Shown here: in pieces, positions 10,501-16,503 of the stretch
Layout of the letters: every line of letters begins with the position of its first letter
How positions within the stretch are numbered: position 1 is the first letter of the stretch
Assembly: GCA_900539675.1 (NCBI GenBank)
Contig: UQDJ01000006.1
Coordinates: forward strand, 1 to 54,782
Direction: 5' to 3'
Source of the DNA: an uncultured Coriobacteriaceae bacterium
GTDB lineage: Bacteria; Actinomycetota; Coriobacteriia; Coriobacteriales; Eggerthellaceae
DNA: 54,782 bases
Notes under the pieces: model-generated
The model's input: only the letters and a program-made list of their open reading frames with translations
Told to the model about the DNA's origin: nothing
Databases searched by the model: none
Program-made: the position numbers and the translations under genes

Positions 10501-12985
10501 AAGCGAAGCGATGCATGGTAGGCACCAGCCTGCCCACGCCGCGCTGCACACTCACGCCATCGTCTTTCGTGCCCGCATCAATAAATACACCTGACTGCGC
10601 ACCGTCGTAGCTTACATATACCGGAATAAGAGTGTCGTTTAGTGTGTACCCGCGAGGAACGTCTTTCTCTTGGACATAATACATAGTGCCCTGTTCAGGC
10701 TTAGCACCCTGTGCACTAGGCAGCTTTGTTGCCCCTTGCAAGTTGACATAGTCGCCCTGACTCGGGTCTAGATGTCGCGTAGGTTCAGACACGTCAAAGG
10801 GACTATCCACCTCCTCAGGCTTCACGCGAACAGCATTACCCGCGCCATCTTTTTCCACCTGAGCTTCGGTGTAAACGTTAAATGTTACCCCATCAACCGG
10901 GTTGCCTTTTTCATCTACTTTCTGAACATATATGCGGTTTTCGATATTGGGAACATACAGGTTTACCGCCGCTTCTACCGTAAACTCTGCATTGCCACCA
11001 AGCGTATGTCCATCATCAAGGCGAACCGTCTTGGCAGGATCAACATCGTCGATCGAAGTAGCGCCGGGGCAGAAGTAGTAACCAATGGCATATTCGGTCT
11101 GCTTGCGATCGTCGCCGGTAAGCGTACCCCAATATTTCGTGATGTCTCCAGGCATTTCACTAATAGTGGTCTGCAAGCCGCCAGTCGAGCCAACGCCAAA
11201 CACAAATTGTGAACCCGGGTCTTTTGCGGCAGCCACCACAGCCGCCATAATGTTGCCCTCATAGGCTGTTCCCTCTTTGTCAGGATTGAAAATCTTCCAA
11301 CCATTCGTGGAATCACCAGCAAGTGGATAGAACTTCGTAGCCTGCGTAGGCATGGTGCCGTTGTTATCCATGCGTTTTAGCACTACAGCGAAAAGAGTTC
11401 CTTTAGTCAGATCTTCTGTTGAATAGACCTTGTCGGATCCGTACTGATGAGCTTCGTTGGGCGCTGTAAGTAAGCCGCTCGCCTGCGCATACGCGCCTGT
11501 TTGCCACTGGTTATCGCACATCATTACGTATATTCCGGCAACCTGCTGAATACGCAGATGCATATCCTCTGACTTGCGATAACCAGGTGAATTATTGTCT
11601 TCCCGTAATACAAAATGCGGTTCAGAGCCATTGCCATATTGATTGTAAAGATCTTTAAGCGAAAGCGTCTTGCCTGCGTTTTCCCCTGCTACATACTTCA
11701 GTTCAACGGTACCATCAACAGCTGTGGTGCCTGTGGCAATGGCGGTATTGCCAGTAAGGTTGTAATTATCATCAGCATCATAAAGACCAAAGGCCACCCC
11801 AGCAATGGGATTCCCTTCCTGATCAACCTTTTTTATTTGGCTTTCAGGTAGTGTTGGGAAGTTAAATTTCAGACGCAGGTTTGAATCGGTGTTGCCACGT
11901 TCAAGGTAGAAAAATTTAAGCGTATGCACAGAGCCATCGCGGAAGGTATCGCCATCGAACATGCTGCCGTTATCTTTCTCGGCAGCTTCAAAGCATGCTC
12001 TAAGAGTAGTATCTTTCCATACCTTGTCTGCATTCTCGTTATAGTCTCCGCTGTTATCAATATCGCCATAAATTATGATCTTGCCTGATGAAAAGTCTAT
12101 TTTGATGGATGAAGCGTCGTGCAAGCCACCCAAATCACCCACTAACACGTCATCGACGTAGATCCATACATCGTCGTCACCGGAAAACTCATAGGTTATA
12201 GGAGAACCATCTTCGCGTAAGCCGCCAGGATTCTGCACAAATTGTGTCGACATGGTCAGGCCAAAATAATGGTTCATCTTTTCGTTATTGGCCTTCAAGT
12301 TAGACTTTGGGCTAAGCGTTCCTTCACTTGAAGAGGGCGTATTAAAAACAGTCTTAGCGTCATTGAATGGGAAGAATTGTCCTTCAAGATCCTGTGTTGC
12401 GCCACCTGTTGCGACAACACCAGGCGAATCGTACAGCACGAACTTGCCAGCTTCTTCATCAAACCAGGCAAAATTAGCTCCAGCCGGGTTGGATGTGCTG
12501 GCGCTTGAATTGTAATAGTAGTAACCGTTTGCGTCCTGCTGGAAAAGACCATCAGCATTCGCAAAAACCTGCTTACCCTTTGTGCCAGACTTGTAATCGG
12601 TTTCATTGAATAAGTAGGCAAGCGATCGGCCGTCAGTAGCACGTTGATCGTCTCTCGTAAGGACGGGATAGCCATCTTCTCCAAGCACGTTTTGAACCAA
12701 GTTGAACTGTGGGCTCGAAGCCTTGGATTTATCACCGTTGCCCGTCCAGCAGTTTACTTCGCCATGATCGCCACCAGAAACATGCAGTGCATCCTTGCGG
12801 AATTTAAGCGCACTGTATTGATTAATGCCAGCTGAATCGATGAAAGCACGCTGTTGTTCTGTAATGGAGCCCCACTCATTGTTGATGCCAGGATCCACCT
12901 TATCCGACTTTGTCCTGCCAGATTCCTCTCCGCCATCTTGTGTCCAATAGTCAAACAGGTTCACCGTGGTGCCAGCCGGCGTCAT
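4565..12985 (-). CDS. Giant cell-wall-anchored adhesin, main body reading frame (11 FctA-type isopeptide domains)
   Basis: 2806 residues from the first in-frame ATG; the intact protein would be about 2915 and start at 13314 (see the two G-run entries). Order: a PA14/fibro-slime-like domain with GDDDVWIYVDD near residue 268; two SpaA-like pilin domains near 382 (KKVDQEGNPIAGVAFGLYD) and 686 (QKVDEKGNPVDGVTFNVY); then eleven FctA/Spy0128-like domains from about 960 to 2740, each about 160 residues. Every one begins with a strand carrying Lys (for example VSKTLTGRD) and ends with F-x-N (for example FTNTY), with the Glu of a Y-x-(I/V)-x-E motif between, the triad known to make Lys-Asn isopeptide bonds. 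A Pro/Thr linker, MAKTGD sorting motif, membrane segment and RKLRSHSR tail complete it. Internal translation from 12985 would lack a signal peptide and stay in the cytosol. Confidence 0.9.
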   Translation of the reverse strand: MTPAGTTVNLFDYWTQDGGEESGRTKSDKVDPGINNEWGSITEQQRAFIDSAGINQYSALKFRKDALHVSGGDHGEVNCWTGNGDKSKASSPQFNLVQNVLGEDGYPVLTRDDQRATDGRSLAYLFNETDYKSGTKGKQVFANADGLFQQDANGYYYYNSSASTSNPAGANFAWFDEEAGKFVLYDSPGVVATGGATQDLEGQFFPFNDAKTVFNTPSSSEGTLSPKSNLKANNEKMNHYFGLTMSTQFVQNPGGLREDGSPITYEFSGDDDVWIYVDDVLVGDLGGLHDASSIKIDFSSGKIIIYGDIDNSGDYNENADKVWKDTTLRACFEAAEKDNGSMFDGDTFRDGSVHTLKFFYLERGNTDSNLRLKFNFPTLPESQIKKVDQEGNPIAGVAFGLYDADDNYNLTGNTAIATGTTAVDGTVELKYVAGENAGKTLSLKDLYNQYGNGSEPHFVLREDNNSPGYRKSEDMHLRIQQVAGIYVMMCDNQWQTGAYAQASGLLTAPNEAHQYGSDKVYSTEDLTKGTLFAVVLKRMDNNGTMPTQATKFYPLAGDSTNGWKIFNPDKEGTAYEGNIMAAVVAAAKDPGSQFVFGVGSTGGLQTTISEMPGDITKYWGTLTGDDRKQTEYAIGYYFCPGATSIDDVDPAKTVRLDDGHTLGGNAEFTVEAAVNLYVPNIENRIYVQKVDEKGNPVDGVTFNVYTEAQVEKDGAGNAVRVKPEEVDSPFDVSEPTRHLDPSQGDYVNLQGATKLPSAQGAKPEQGTMYYVQEKDVPRGYTLNDTLIPVYVSYDGAQSGVFIDAGTKDDGVSVQRGVGRLVPTMHRFASDGDIDTTLTNIQAQLMKGTLKEVDGKRVWQDIDSYGDVDALNHKNDLHLRYGAPGTIVEYGPETDGIQGELDQSAVSLRADEGWTRLKIAQCMEHTSSGAGKKEDLSKLGINEITPLFSRSAVAIVQDDYETTTAHIDVSKNMSGRNFKPGETFTFSLTADDTPGNENAPMPEGTEEGKSATLEVTASTEEGADLSQAITGSFADMTFSAEDLFENGSIPDGKTKDYTYTVAEVPNENATNAAVNEGKTAYKDASSQDQAQSGWTYQGITYDSDPVKVTITLSYEGEGADAQLTTSINYAKQGATSESQMVDNTDQLANDQGDNDADLSDGDEPGDEPTPIVAQSPSAQFKNVYKTTSTSISLSGNKILSREDDTGEFTFANGQFSFLVAAAPSSGQTAEGYPMPQGGTNAENVSGSSTPTIKITNGDPGEKLVEGEGSKQHAPINFGTITFTQAGVYVYNISEDATTLPAGISSDGVRYVVTVTVVDNGDGTLSATSKVDKILIGGGKAPSVGIDQIDFTNTFKTASVEGSQSFVKRLDGRQWLDDDTFRFRVSMTAMELNDVADASKGTKPWAMDNTDLPSVIATWDEDGNPIGEGQEAAPYDFAYKTNGDKGFDYSIVISPDPEIAANPQQWQFDSGFLTYTKPGVYTFEVREDTSSVSHVDSSEVTFTIKVTITQHNDENGSLILEHKASISSSTEDGTVTGAMTFTNTYKPDSTSATLDVAKALIGREWHAASGDDAGDAFAFELTRDAVNPTAPMPADAQGDKATTTVTKGESADPYRASFGEITFTKEDMKDATGAYVMQKDFVYHIKETSESGWGITADDRDVTATVTVTDNGTGTLASKVSYSGGASIEVNGAPITDAAAFANSYSATGKAVLEVQKSLANRDWQEGDSFRFTLAAGESKAEDGTVIDTPMPTTGLTATIDNTTENHRSQFGEIVFNQAGTYSYAITETGYKNRDVPADGTDGLTFDKHSATATVVMKDKGDGTLECESITYANSNAPGKGDVENATIAAFTNSHAPQASVPLNLVARKTLIGTTGNQSFSFMLKAADDDTLNAIEGETASIKVEGWDAASHAITTTVSGDFSDDIHSHTNTFGSMIFSKAGTYTFEVTEVLPDGVDADHPIYNGIQYDMHTAKVTVRVADQNGILSAVPTYDNSQALNTSDQGRTASAAFTNIYTTSPSAPVELGGTKILTGRNMKADEFTFNLDKVSYQAPGSESASTDDEALAKMPALKDMTAKSSAAADGEPGVFTFGSADDQLTFTAPGTYVYKISEQGTGTADQGAGTTNKGITYDQTSYTAKITVSDNGKGILNTAVEYADASGKSVEPSGVVFKNTYEATPTEGVVSGEKTISTPEGGNPFTLGAGQFWFKLEPVNEAPMPDGKAALFASNGADGSFSFDTLTFAAAGTYSYVVSEVDPGAVGLPEGVDPQDIPGVSYSSDMFTVTFTVIDNGEGKLVVDGGKPEIKKHDGDVGTPTDSIAFDNRYSEIEASASISGIKHLDYDGQDVALDGRTFMFTLAPDEKDAATAAALEAGDISLRGGADSLTATSDGQTGRFTFGDDAITFKEAGDYCFTVAENEGDTEGGVIAYDTTIHTLIAHVTGEGSAESPLTWAGWTLDDGSYDGAIDFTNTYNPKPSTPVSIDVSKTLTGRDMTDGEFSFELSKVSRDGKTDDASLDSMPLPQQTTVVAGAAAQGETSTISFGDENFVFSEPGTYRYRVSEVMPPDDDATRAGTQHAGVTYDAQTFDVVIEVSDTDGQLVTDISYFKAGDSDNAVQAIAFENAYQAKPIALAPQATKHLTGRDLASQEFSFSLVDSDGNTIGTAANSKDGTVVFPAITYTEPGEYSYVLSEDLGTEQGVTYDESKYTVSVVVKDNGKGTLEAELSYAREDDGSGVEVPQFNNTYTPPTPGFPPPSTTPPSDEPTGDNGGTPMAKTGDALGPVVAILAGIVVIAGSVVFIACRKLRSHSR

Positions 12986-13029
12986 GCCGGCAACTACATG
13001 GCCAGCAAATGGGTCATCGCTTTTGAGCG

Positions 13030-13040
13030 CCCCCCCCCCC
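13030..13040 (-). repeat. Poly-G11 tract (C11 on plus strand) interrupting the adhesin frame
   Basis: Eleven consecutive C on the plus strand. On the coding strand the upstream frame reads AAC AGC then the G run and stops at TGA 15 nt later. With ten G it runs on through CTCAAAAGCGATGACCC into the ATG of the 2806-residue frame. Tracts of this length are classic slippage sites for phase variation; a sequencing error is the alternative. Confidence 0.85.
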
Positions 13041-13089
13041 GCTGTTTATTTGCGCATTGCTAAGCTGAAGGCCACCTGACAAAGCCCCT

Positions 13090-13314
13090 TCATAATTGGA
13101 GTTTTCGGCGTTTTGGGAATTCAGCTGTTCTAAAGGTGAGGTTCCATTCGCAGCAAAAGCAGAACCAACCCCCCGCAGCCAGCAGGAGTATGGCCAGCAA
13201 AGCAGGCACTATCAATCGATGTCTTAACGAGGCCGTTCCCTGTAACCCCTGAAAAGATCTACTGTACCGAGATACGTGCTTGCCCGTAGAGTGCTTGTGG
13301 AAAGAACTATTCAT
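13090..13314 (-). CDS. N-terminal signal-peptide fragment of the giant adhesin (frameshifted)
   Basis: ATG at 13314 opens a 74-codon frame with a long basic N-region and hydrophobic core LIVPALLAILLLAAG, then meets a G6 run (13169-13174). As written it continues in a Cys/Trp-rich nonsense frame and stops at 13090. If one G is removed the frame reads GVGSAFAANGTSPLEQLN, a textbook signal-peptidase site (AFA|A), and stays open to the G11 run. So this is the real start of the adhesin gene, split from its body by two +1 shifts. An in-frame TAG lies 12 nt before the ATG, so no earlier start exists in this frame. Confidence 0.75.
   Translation of the reverse strand: MNSSFHKHSTGKHVSRYSRSFQGLQGTASLRHRLIVPALLAILLLAAGGWFCFCCEWNLTFRTAEFPKRRKLQL
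13169..13174 (-). repeat. G6 run at the first frameshift of the adhesin gene
   Basis: C6 on the plus strand within the signal-peptide codons. Five G give the sensible AAGVGSAFAA cleavage region; six give the stop at 13090. It is shorter than typical contingency tracts, so assembly or sequencing error, fixed mutation or ribosomal slippage are all possible. Confidence 0.7.
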
Positions 13315-13428
13315 CGTGAGTACCTATCGCCAATGAAAGATTCACCGCAAAACACACGTCTTACGGTGTACCTCCTATGGCGTCCCTCCCCTATTACTAA
13401 ACGCCCAGATAGTTGCCGATATTTAATA

Positions 13429-13458
13429 TTTATACCCCATTTTTTAACAATTGGACAA
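13429..13458 (-). promoter_or_regulatory. Candidate sigma-70 promoter of the adhesin gene
   Basis: On the minus strand TTGTCC (13453-13458) and TATAAA (13429-13434) are 18 nt apart, in an AT-rich stretch about 115 nt before the ATG at 13314. A perfect AGGAGG (13371-13376, minus) lies in the leader but is too far from that ATG to serve it. Confidence 0.4.
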
Positions 13459-13525
13459 TAATGTTTCGGCAAGTTTTTAAGAGGTTGGGAGATTTTAGGT
13501 ACTGGCGTAGATCGGGCTTTTAAAA

Positions 13526-13552
13526 AACCAACCCCCTTTGAAGGGGATTGGT
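13526..13552 (-). terminator. Rho-independent terminator after the 50-residue membrane protein gene
   Basis: On the minus strand AACCAATCCCC pairs with GGGG-TTGGTT around a short loop and is followed directly by TTTT. It lies 14 nt past the stop codon of the small gene at 13566-13718. Confidence 0.85.
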
Positions 13553-13565
13553 TGTTGAAATCAAT

Positions 13566-13718
13566 TTATTCCTCGCATGTAGTCTGGCCGCTATAATCGT
13601 GTCGCCCACGTCCCCATTCTTTATTCAAAAAAGAATGCAAGGCTGCATAGCCTATCCCAATCAGCGAAACAGAAATTAACAACGCAGGTGAAATATAAAA
13701 TAAAGGATTCTTTTTCAT
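13566..13718 (-). CDS. Small membrane protein, 50 residues, function unknown
   Basis: ATG at 13718 preceded by AAGGA with 7 nt spacing. The product has a short basic start (MKKN), one hydrophobic helix at residues 6-28 and a polar, charged C-terminal tail containing a Cys near the end. It is followed by a good terminator, which supports it as a real gene. It lies just downstream of the SRPBCC gene in the same direction (71 nt gap) and may be co-transcribed. No family is recognised. Confidence 0.65.
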   Translation of the reverse strand: MKKNPLFYISPALLISVSLIGIGYAALHSFLNKEWGRGRHDYSGQTTCEE

Positions 13719-13789
13719 GAGACTGTCCTTACCTAGCTATGATTACCTAGCATTTCAAAGCCGCAACACTTTGCGCTTTTTACGACACG

Positions 13790-14494
13790 TTAAAAATGAA
13801 TAAATTTCTTCCCTTCAGCAAGCGCCTTAATCACATCGCACATACGCGTTGACATAACGCCAGAAGACCATCCCCAAATAAGACCAACTACCAAAGCCAT
13901 TTGAAGTTTGTTAGACACTTCGATCATAGCCGTGTTTCGCTGTATGAATTTTGTACGATTACCAGGAAGTTCTTCGAGGTAGAATCCCCAGGTCCATGCA
14001 TATTCACTGCAGCCATGAGGCAGCCACGCTACCGCTCCTTGTTGTTTGGGAGGACGACGCGTATCAGAACAACCGACAATATATTTTCCTGGTTCATGCA
14101 TAACAATTTCATGTCCTACGCCCTGGTCGCCGTAAAAGACCCAATCGCCAACTTTGGTGTCTTGCCATCGGTCCATTATTTCGTAGGTGTTGTAGATACG
14201 AAATGCCGCAAGATGTTCAAATGTCTGAAAGCTGTAAAACCCTGCTTTGTTCTGTCCAAGCTGATTGATATAGGGCCAAACTTTTTCGGGTGGTGCGTCA
14301 ATCTCGACGGCCATTGTCGTAAGCATCACATCTTCATCAGGAAGCCAGTCATCGCCGGGATAGGTTCCTCGTGGAGGTTGTTTGTCTGGACTTACTACAT
14401 ATTTCTTTTTATATTGCCCGAGTCCTGCCAGGACGGCTGACGGGGCTGCTATTCCCGCCGCAGCAGCCAATCCTCCATTAAGAATTAGTTTCAT
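13790..14494 (-). CDS. SRPBCC (START-like) family protein with N-terminal signal or anchor
   Basis: 234 residues. An Ala/Gly-rich hydrophobic N-terminus (about residues 5-24) suggests export or anchoring. From about residue 60 the pattern TMAVEIDAPPEKVWPYINQLG is the first strand and helix of the SRPBCC lipid/ligand-binding fold. A hydrophobic segment near 200-215 may be the long C-terminal helix. Members bind or process hydrophobic ligands; the ligand here is unknown. Ribosome site GAAGGGGG is 6 nt before the ATG. It is divergent from the TetR gene at 14779, the usual arrangement for a local repressor and its target. Confidence 0.8.
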   Translation of the reverse strand: MKLILNGGLAAAAGIAAPSAVLAGLGQYKKKYVVSPDKQPPRGTYPGDDWLPDEDVMLTTMAVEIDAPPEKVWPYINQLGQNKAGFYSFQTFEHLAAFRIYNTYEIMDRWQDTKVGDWVFYGDQGVGHEIVMHEPGKYIVGCSDTRRPPKQQGAVAWLPHGCSEYAWTWGFYLEELPGNRTKFIQRNTAMIEVSNKLQMALVVGLIWGWSSGVMSTRMCDVIKALAEGKKFIHF

Positions 14495-14721
14495 AATGTG
14501 CCCCCTTCTTCTGGAATTCTCAACGTATAAAACAATATGAACATTGATAGAACGAAGAGCGGAACTCTTTGAACGTGTTCATTTTCTCGTAGTTTTCGAT
14601 AGCGTATAAGTAGTGGTAATGCCTTAAAGTTTAGAAAAATTGACAATACTCCCTATGCTGTCAAAAGAATTTGACTTACCTTACCGATTAGGGGATTAAA
14701 GGTGCTGACAGATAGCAACTA

Positions 14722-14759
14722 GGCTCACCATGGTTTATAAAAACAAACCTTGATGAGCT
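14722..14759. promoter_or_regulatory. Inverted repeat just upstream of the TetR gene (candidate operator)
   Basis: Arms GGCTCACCATGGTTT (14722-14736) and AAACCTTGATGAGCT (14745-14759) pair at 12 of 15 positions around 8 nt. The site ends 20 nt before the TetR ATG. A second dyad, TGAAC-GT-GTTCA, lies at 14570-14581 nearer the divergent SRPBCC gene. Binding by the adjacent TetR protein is inferred. Confidence 0.5.
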
Positions 14760-14778
14760 TTGGCGGGAAGAAACTCTT

Positions 14779-15411
14779 ATGAACCAAGCCACTAAATCAT
14801 TCTCAATGCGTCTTCGCATACTTAAAAGTGTCGATAAGCCCCTAGAAATAATTACGGTCGATCATATCTGCGATAACGCAGGCATTTCGAGACAGACTTT
14901 TTATAATCATTTTGAAAGTAAATATATGCTTCGCTCATGGTGGTCGGAATGCTGTGAACAACGCTCCCTAGACAGAATTGGTATAGATCTGAGCTGGGAA
15001 GAAGGGATTGTTCGCTATGTTCAATTGATGCTTTCCCCGGGAAGCTTCATCTTCAAATCAGCCTCAAGTAATCGTGCTGAGTCTGAACCGTATGAGCGTA
15101 TTCTTGTTGAAAGAAGAATTACTGCACTTACTAAAGCCTGTACCTATCGCGAAATTGAAGTAACCCCAGATATTGACTTTGCCATACGCCATTACGCTCA
15201 AAGCTTTCGGCTATGTGGCAATGAAATCAGTGCCTTGGGCGAGCACGCCTTCAAGGGGATCAATGAAATTAGCAAACGTTTTGCACTAATTGTGCCTGCC
15301 ATTCTTTATGACATTTTGCAATTGCCCCAATTTAAAAAGCGTACCCAGCTTGAAAACTATGCTCTTATTGACACGATCGTGTGGAAGGTTTTAAACGATA
15401 TTTCTGGGTGA
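14779..15411 (+). CDS. TetR/AcrR-family transcriptional regulator
   Basis: 210 residues. The N-terminal helix-turn-helix is clear (ITVDHICDNAGISRQTFYNHF, about residues 26-46), followed by KYML as in TetR proteins. The C-terminal ligand domain is not one I recognise; it resembles the TetR-like proteins of low-GC anaerobes more than the AcrR type. Probably a repressor of the divergent SRPBCC gene and of itself. Ribosome site GGCGGGAAG. It converges with the gene at 15416 with only 4 nt between stop codons and no separate terminator. Confidence 0.85.
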   Translation: MNQATKSFSMRLRILKSVDKPLEIITVDHICDNAGISRQTFYNHFESKYMLRSWWSECCEQRSLDRIGIDLSWEEGIVRYVQLMLSPGSFIFKSASSNRAESEPYERILVERRITALTKACTYREIEVTPDIDFAIRHYAQSFRLCGNEISALGEHAFKGINEISKRFALIVPAILYDILQLPQFKKRTQLENYALIDTIVWKVLNDISG

Positions 15412-15415
15412 TTTA

Positions 15416-15916
15416 TCAACTAGATTGCTGCTGAGTCCCAGACGCACTTTTCCACCTATAAGCCAAAGCCCAATAAACGAAAGCCCCTATGAGATAGGCC
15501 AACAAGTCCAGCGGGTCACCAACACTGCCCTCAACAAAAAGCGGAGCGGCCAGTTCCCAAAATAGGCCACATAAGAAAATGAAAATAAGGCAGGCTTTTA
15601 GCCTGGTAAAGCGCACTTCTGGCTTAATCACATCTATCAAAATATTGGTATAAGCCAAAAAGGCACAGCCACCAAGTAGATCATTGCCATGACAGGCCAA
15701 CAAGTAGACGGCAATGTTTTCGTTTACCAATGAAGAAACACTTGGCAAAAGAAGCCGATCATTAAGCAAGAACAGAAGCGCGCATAGTACAAGAACACCT
15801 ACGTCAAAACAAAGCCAGGCTTTAGACCGCTTGATGTTGTATGCAAGCTCTGTAAGAACGCTTCTTGTAAACCCGACTGATCCGCTTTGGCGTGCCTTTT
15901 CCTCCGGCTTTCTCAC
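15416..15916 (-). CDS. Membrane protein, about 166 residues, VanZ-like topology
   Basis: GTG start at 15916 with AGGAAG 6 nt upstream. Four hydrophobic segments at about 36-52, 65-90, 105-125 and 135-152. The pattern FWELAAPLFVEGSVGDPLDLLAYLIGAFVYW around residues 118-150 resembles small VanZ-like or similar polytopic proteins, but I cannot assign a function. It lies 9 nt after the small gene at 15926-16015, probably one transcript. Confidence 0.65.
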   Translation of the reverse strand: MRKPEEKARQSGSVGFTRSVLTELAYNIKRSKAWLCFDVGVLVLCALLFLLNDRLLLPSVSSLVNENIAVYLLACHGNDLLGGCAFLAYTNILIDVIKPEVRFTRLKACLIFIFLCGLFWELAAPLFVEGSVGDPLDLLAYLIGAFVYWALAYRWKSASGTQQQSS

Positions 15917-15925
15917 CGCTGCTTC

Positions 15926-16015
15926 CTACCCGCAATAAGCAAACAAACATAAACCAAAGGCAATACCCACACCGATGACCAAAATCCACCAGCAGCATCC
16001 GTGATTGTTGTTCAT
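15926..16015 (-). CDS. Very small membrane peptide, 29 residues
   Basis: ATG at 16015 with AAAGGGA 4-5 nt upstream. It encodes MNNNHGCCWWILVIGVG followed by a continuing hydrophobic helix ending FAYCG. Single-helix peptides of this size are often missed. It lies directly before the membrane protein gene at 15416-15916 in the same direction. Function unknown; the strong ribosome site is the main support. Confidence 0.5.
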   Translation of the reverse strand: MNNNHGCCWWILVIGVGIAFGLCLFAYCG

Positions 16016-16210
16016 TTCGTCCCTTTACGCTCTCTCGTTTAATCAAGCATTACTATGATTTTAACCCGTTAGTGGTTATTAATTCCCTTCGCAATTTCCC
16101 TTATCAATTTCCTTGTCCATCATTTTAAAAAGCGAACGCAGCATTAGAAAAGCAGATATTTCTACACATATTTCTACTCAATTGATACAAAATGGCTGTC
16201 CCAGAACGCA

Positions 16211-16239
16211 AAAAGGTCAGCCGACAAACGACTGACCTG
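16211..16239 (-). terminator. Rho-independent terminator after tRNA-Thr
   Basis: On the minus strand AGGTCAG-TCG pairs with CGG-CTGACCT and is followed by TTTTT. It starts about 11 nt after the CCA end of the tRNA. Confidence 0.85.
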
Positions 16240-16249
16240 CAAAAAATCG

Positions 16250-16325
16250 TGGAGCCAACGGCCGGACTCGAACCGGCGACCTACGCATTACGAGTGCGTT
16301 GCTCTACCAACTGAGCCACGTTGGC
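16250..16325 (-). tRNA. tRNA-Thr (anticodon CGU)
   Basis: Cloverleaf on the minus strand: acceptor GCCAACG/CGTTGGC, D arm GGCTCAGTTGGTAGAGC, anticodon stem ACGCA/TGCGT with loop CTCGTAA (anticodon CGT, reading ACG), T arm GCCGG-TTCGAGT-CCGGC, discriminator T. The CCA end is encoded. 76 nt with CCA. Confidence 0.97.
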
Positions 16326-16430
16326 ACTAACGGCGCTATTTAAAGCGCCTAAGCAGTATAGCGAAGAAGCATACCGCGCGCAAGACAGCAGAAGATCATT
16401 TCCGCACGAGAGTGACATCCAGAGCGAAAA

Positions 16431-16474
16431 TTGGAGGTGCAGCGTTTCAAGCCAACAGCGCTTAGCACCTCCAA
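16431..16474 (-). terminator. Rho-independent terminator after the GT28 glycosyltransferase
   Basis: Perfect 10-bp stem TTGGAGGTGC (16431-16440) and GCACCTCCAA (16465-16474); on the minus strand the stem is followed by TTTT. It lies 30 nt past the stop at 16504. A second short hairpin, GGCGCT-ATTTAA-AGCGCC, is at 16332-16349 just before the tRNA. Confidence 0.8.
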
Positions 16475-16503
16475 GTTAGTTTGAGAACATACTACTCACG
16501 CAG

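Noticed and set aside
15822..16046. 74-codon minus-strand frame
   Set aside because: Overlaps two better supported frames (29-residue peptide and the membrane protein) in another frame and has no family features.
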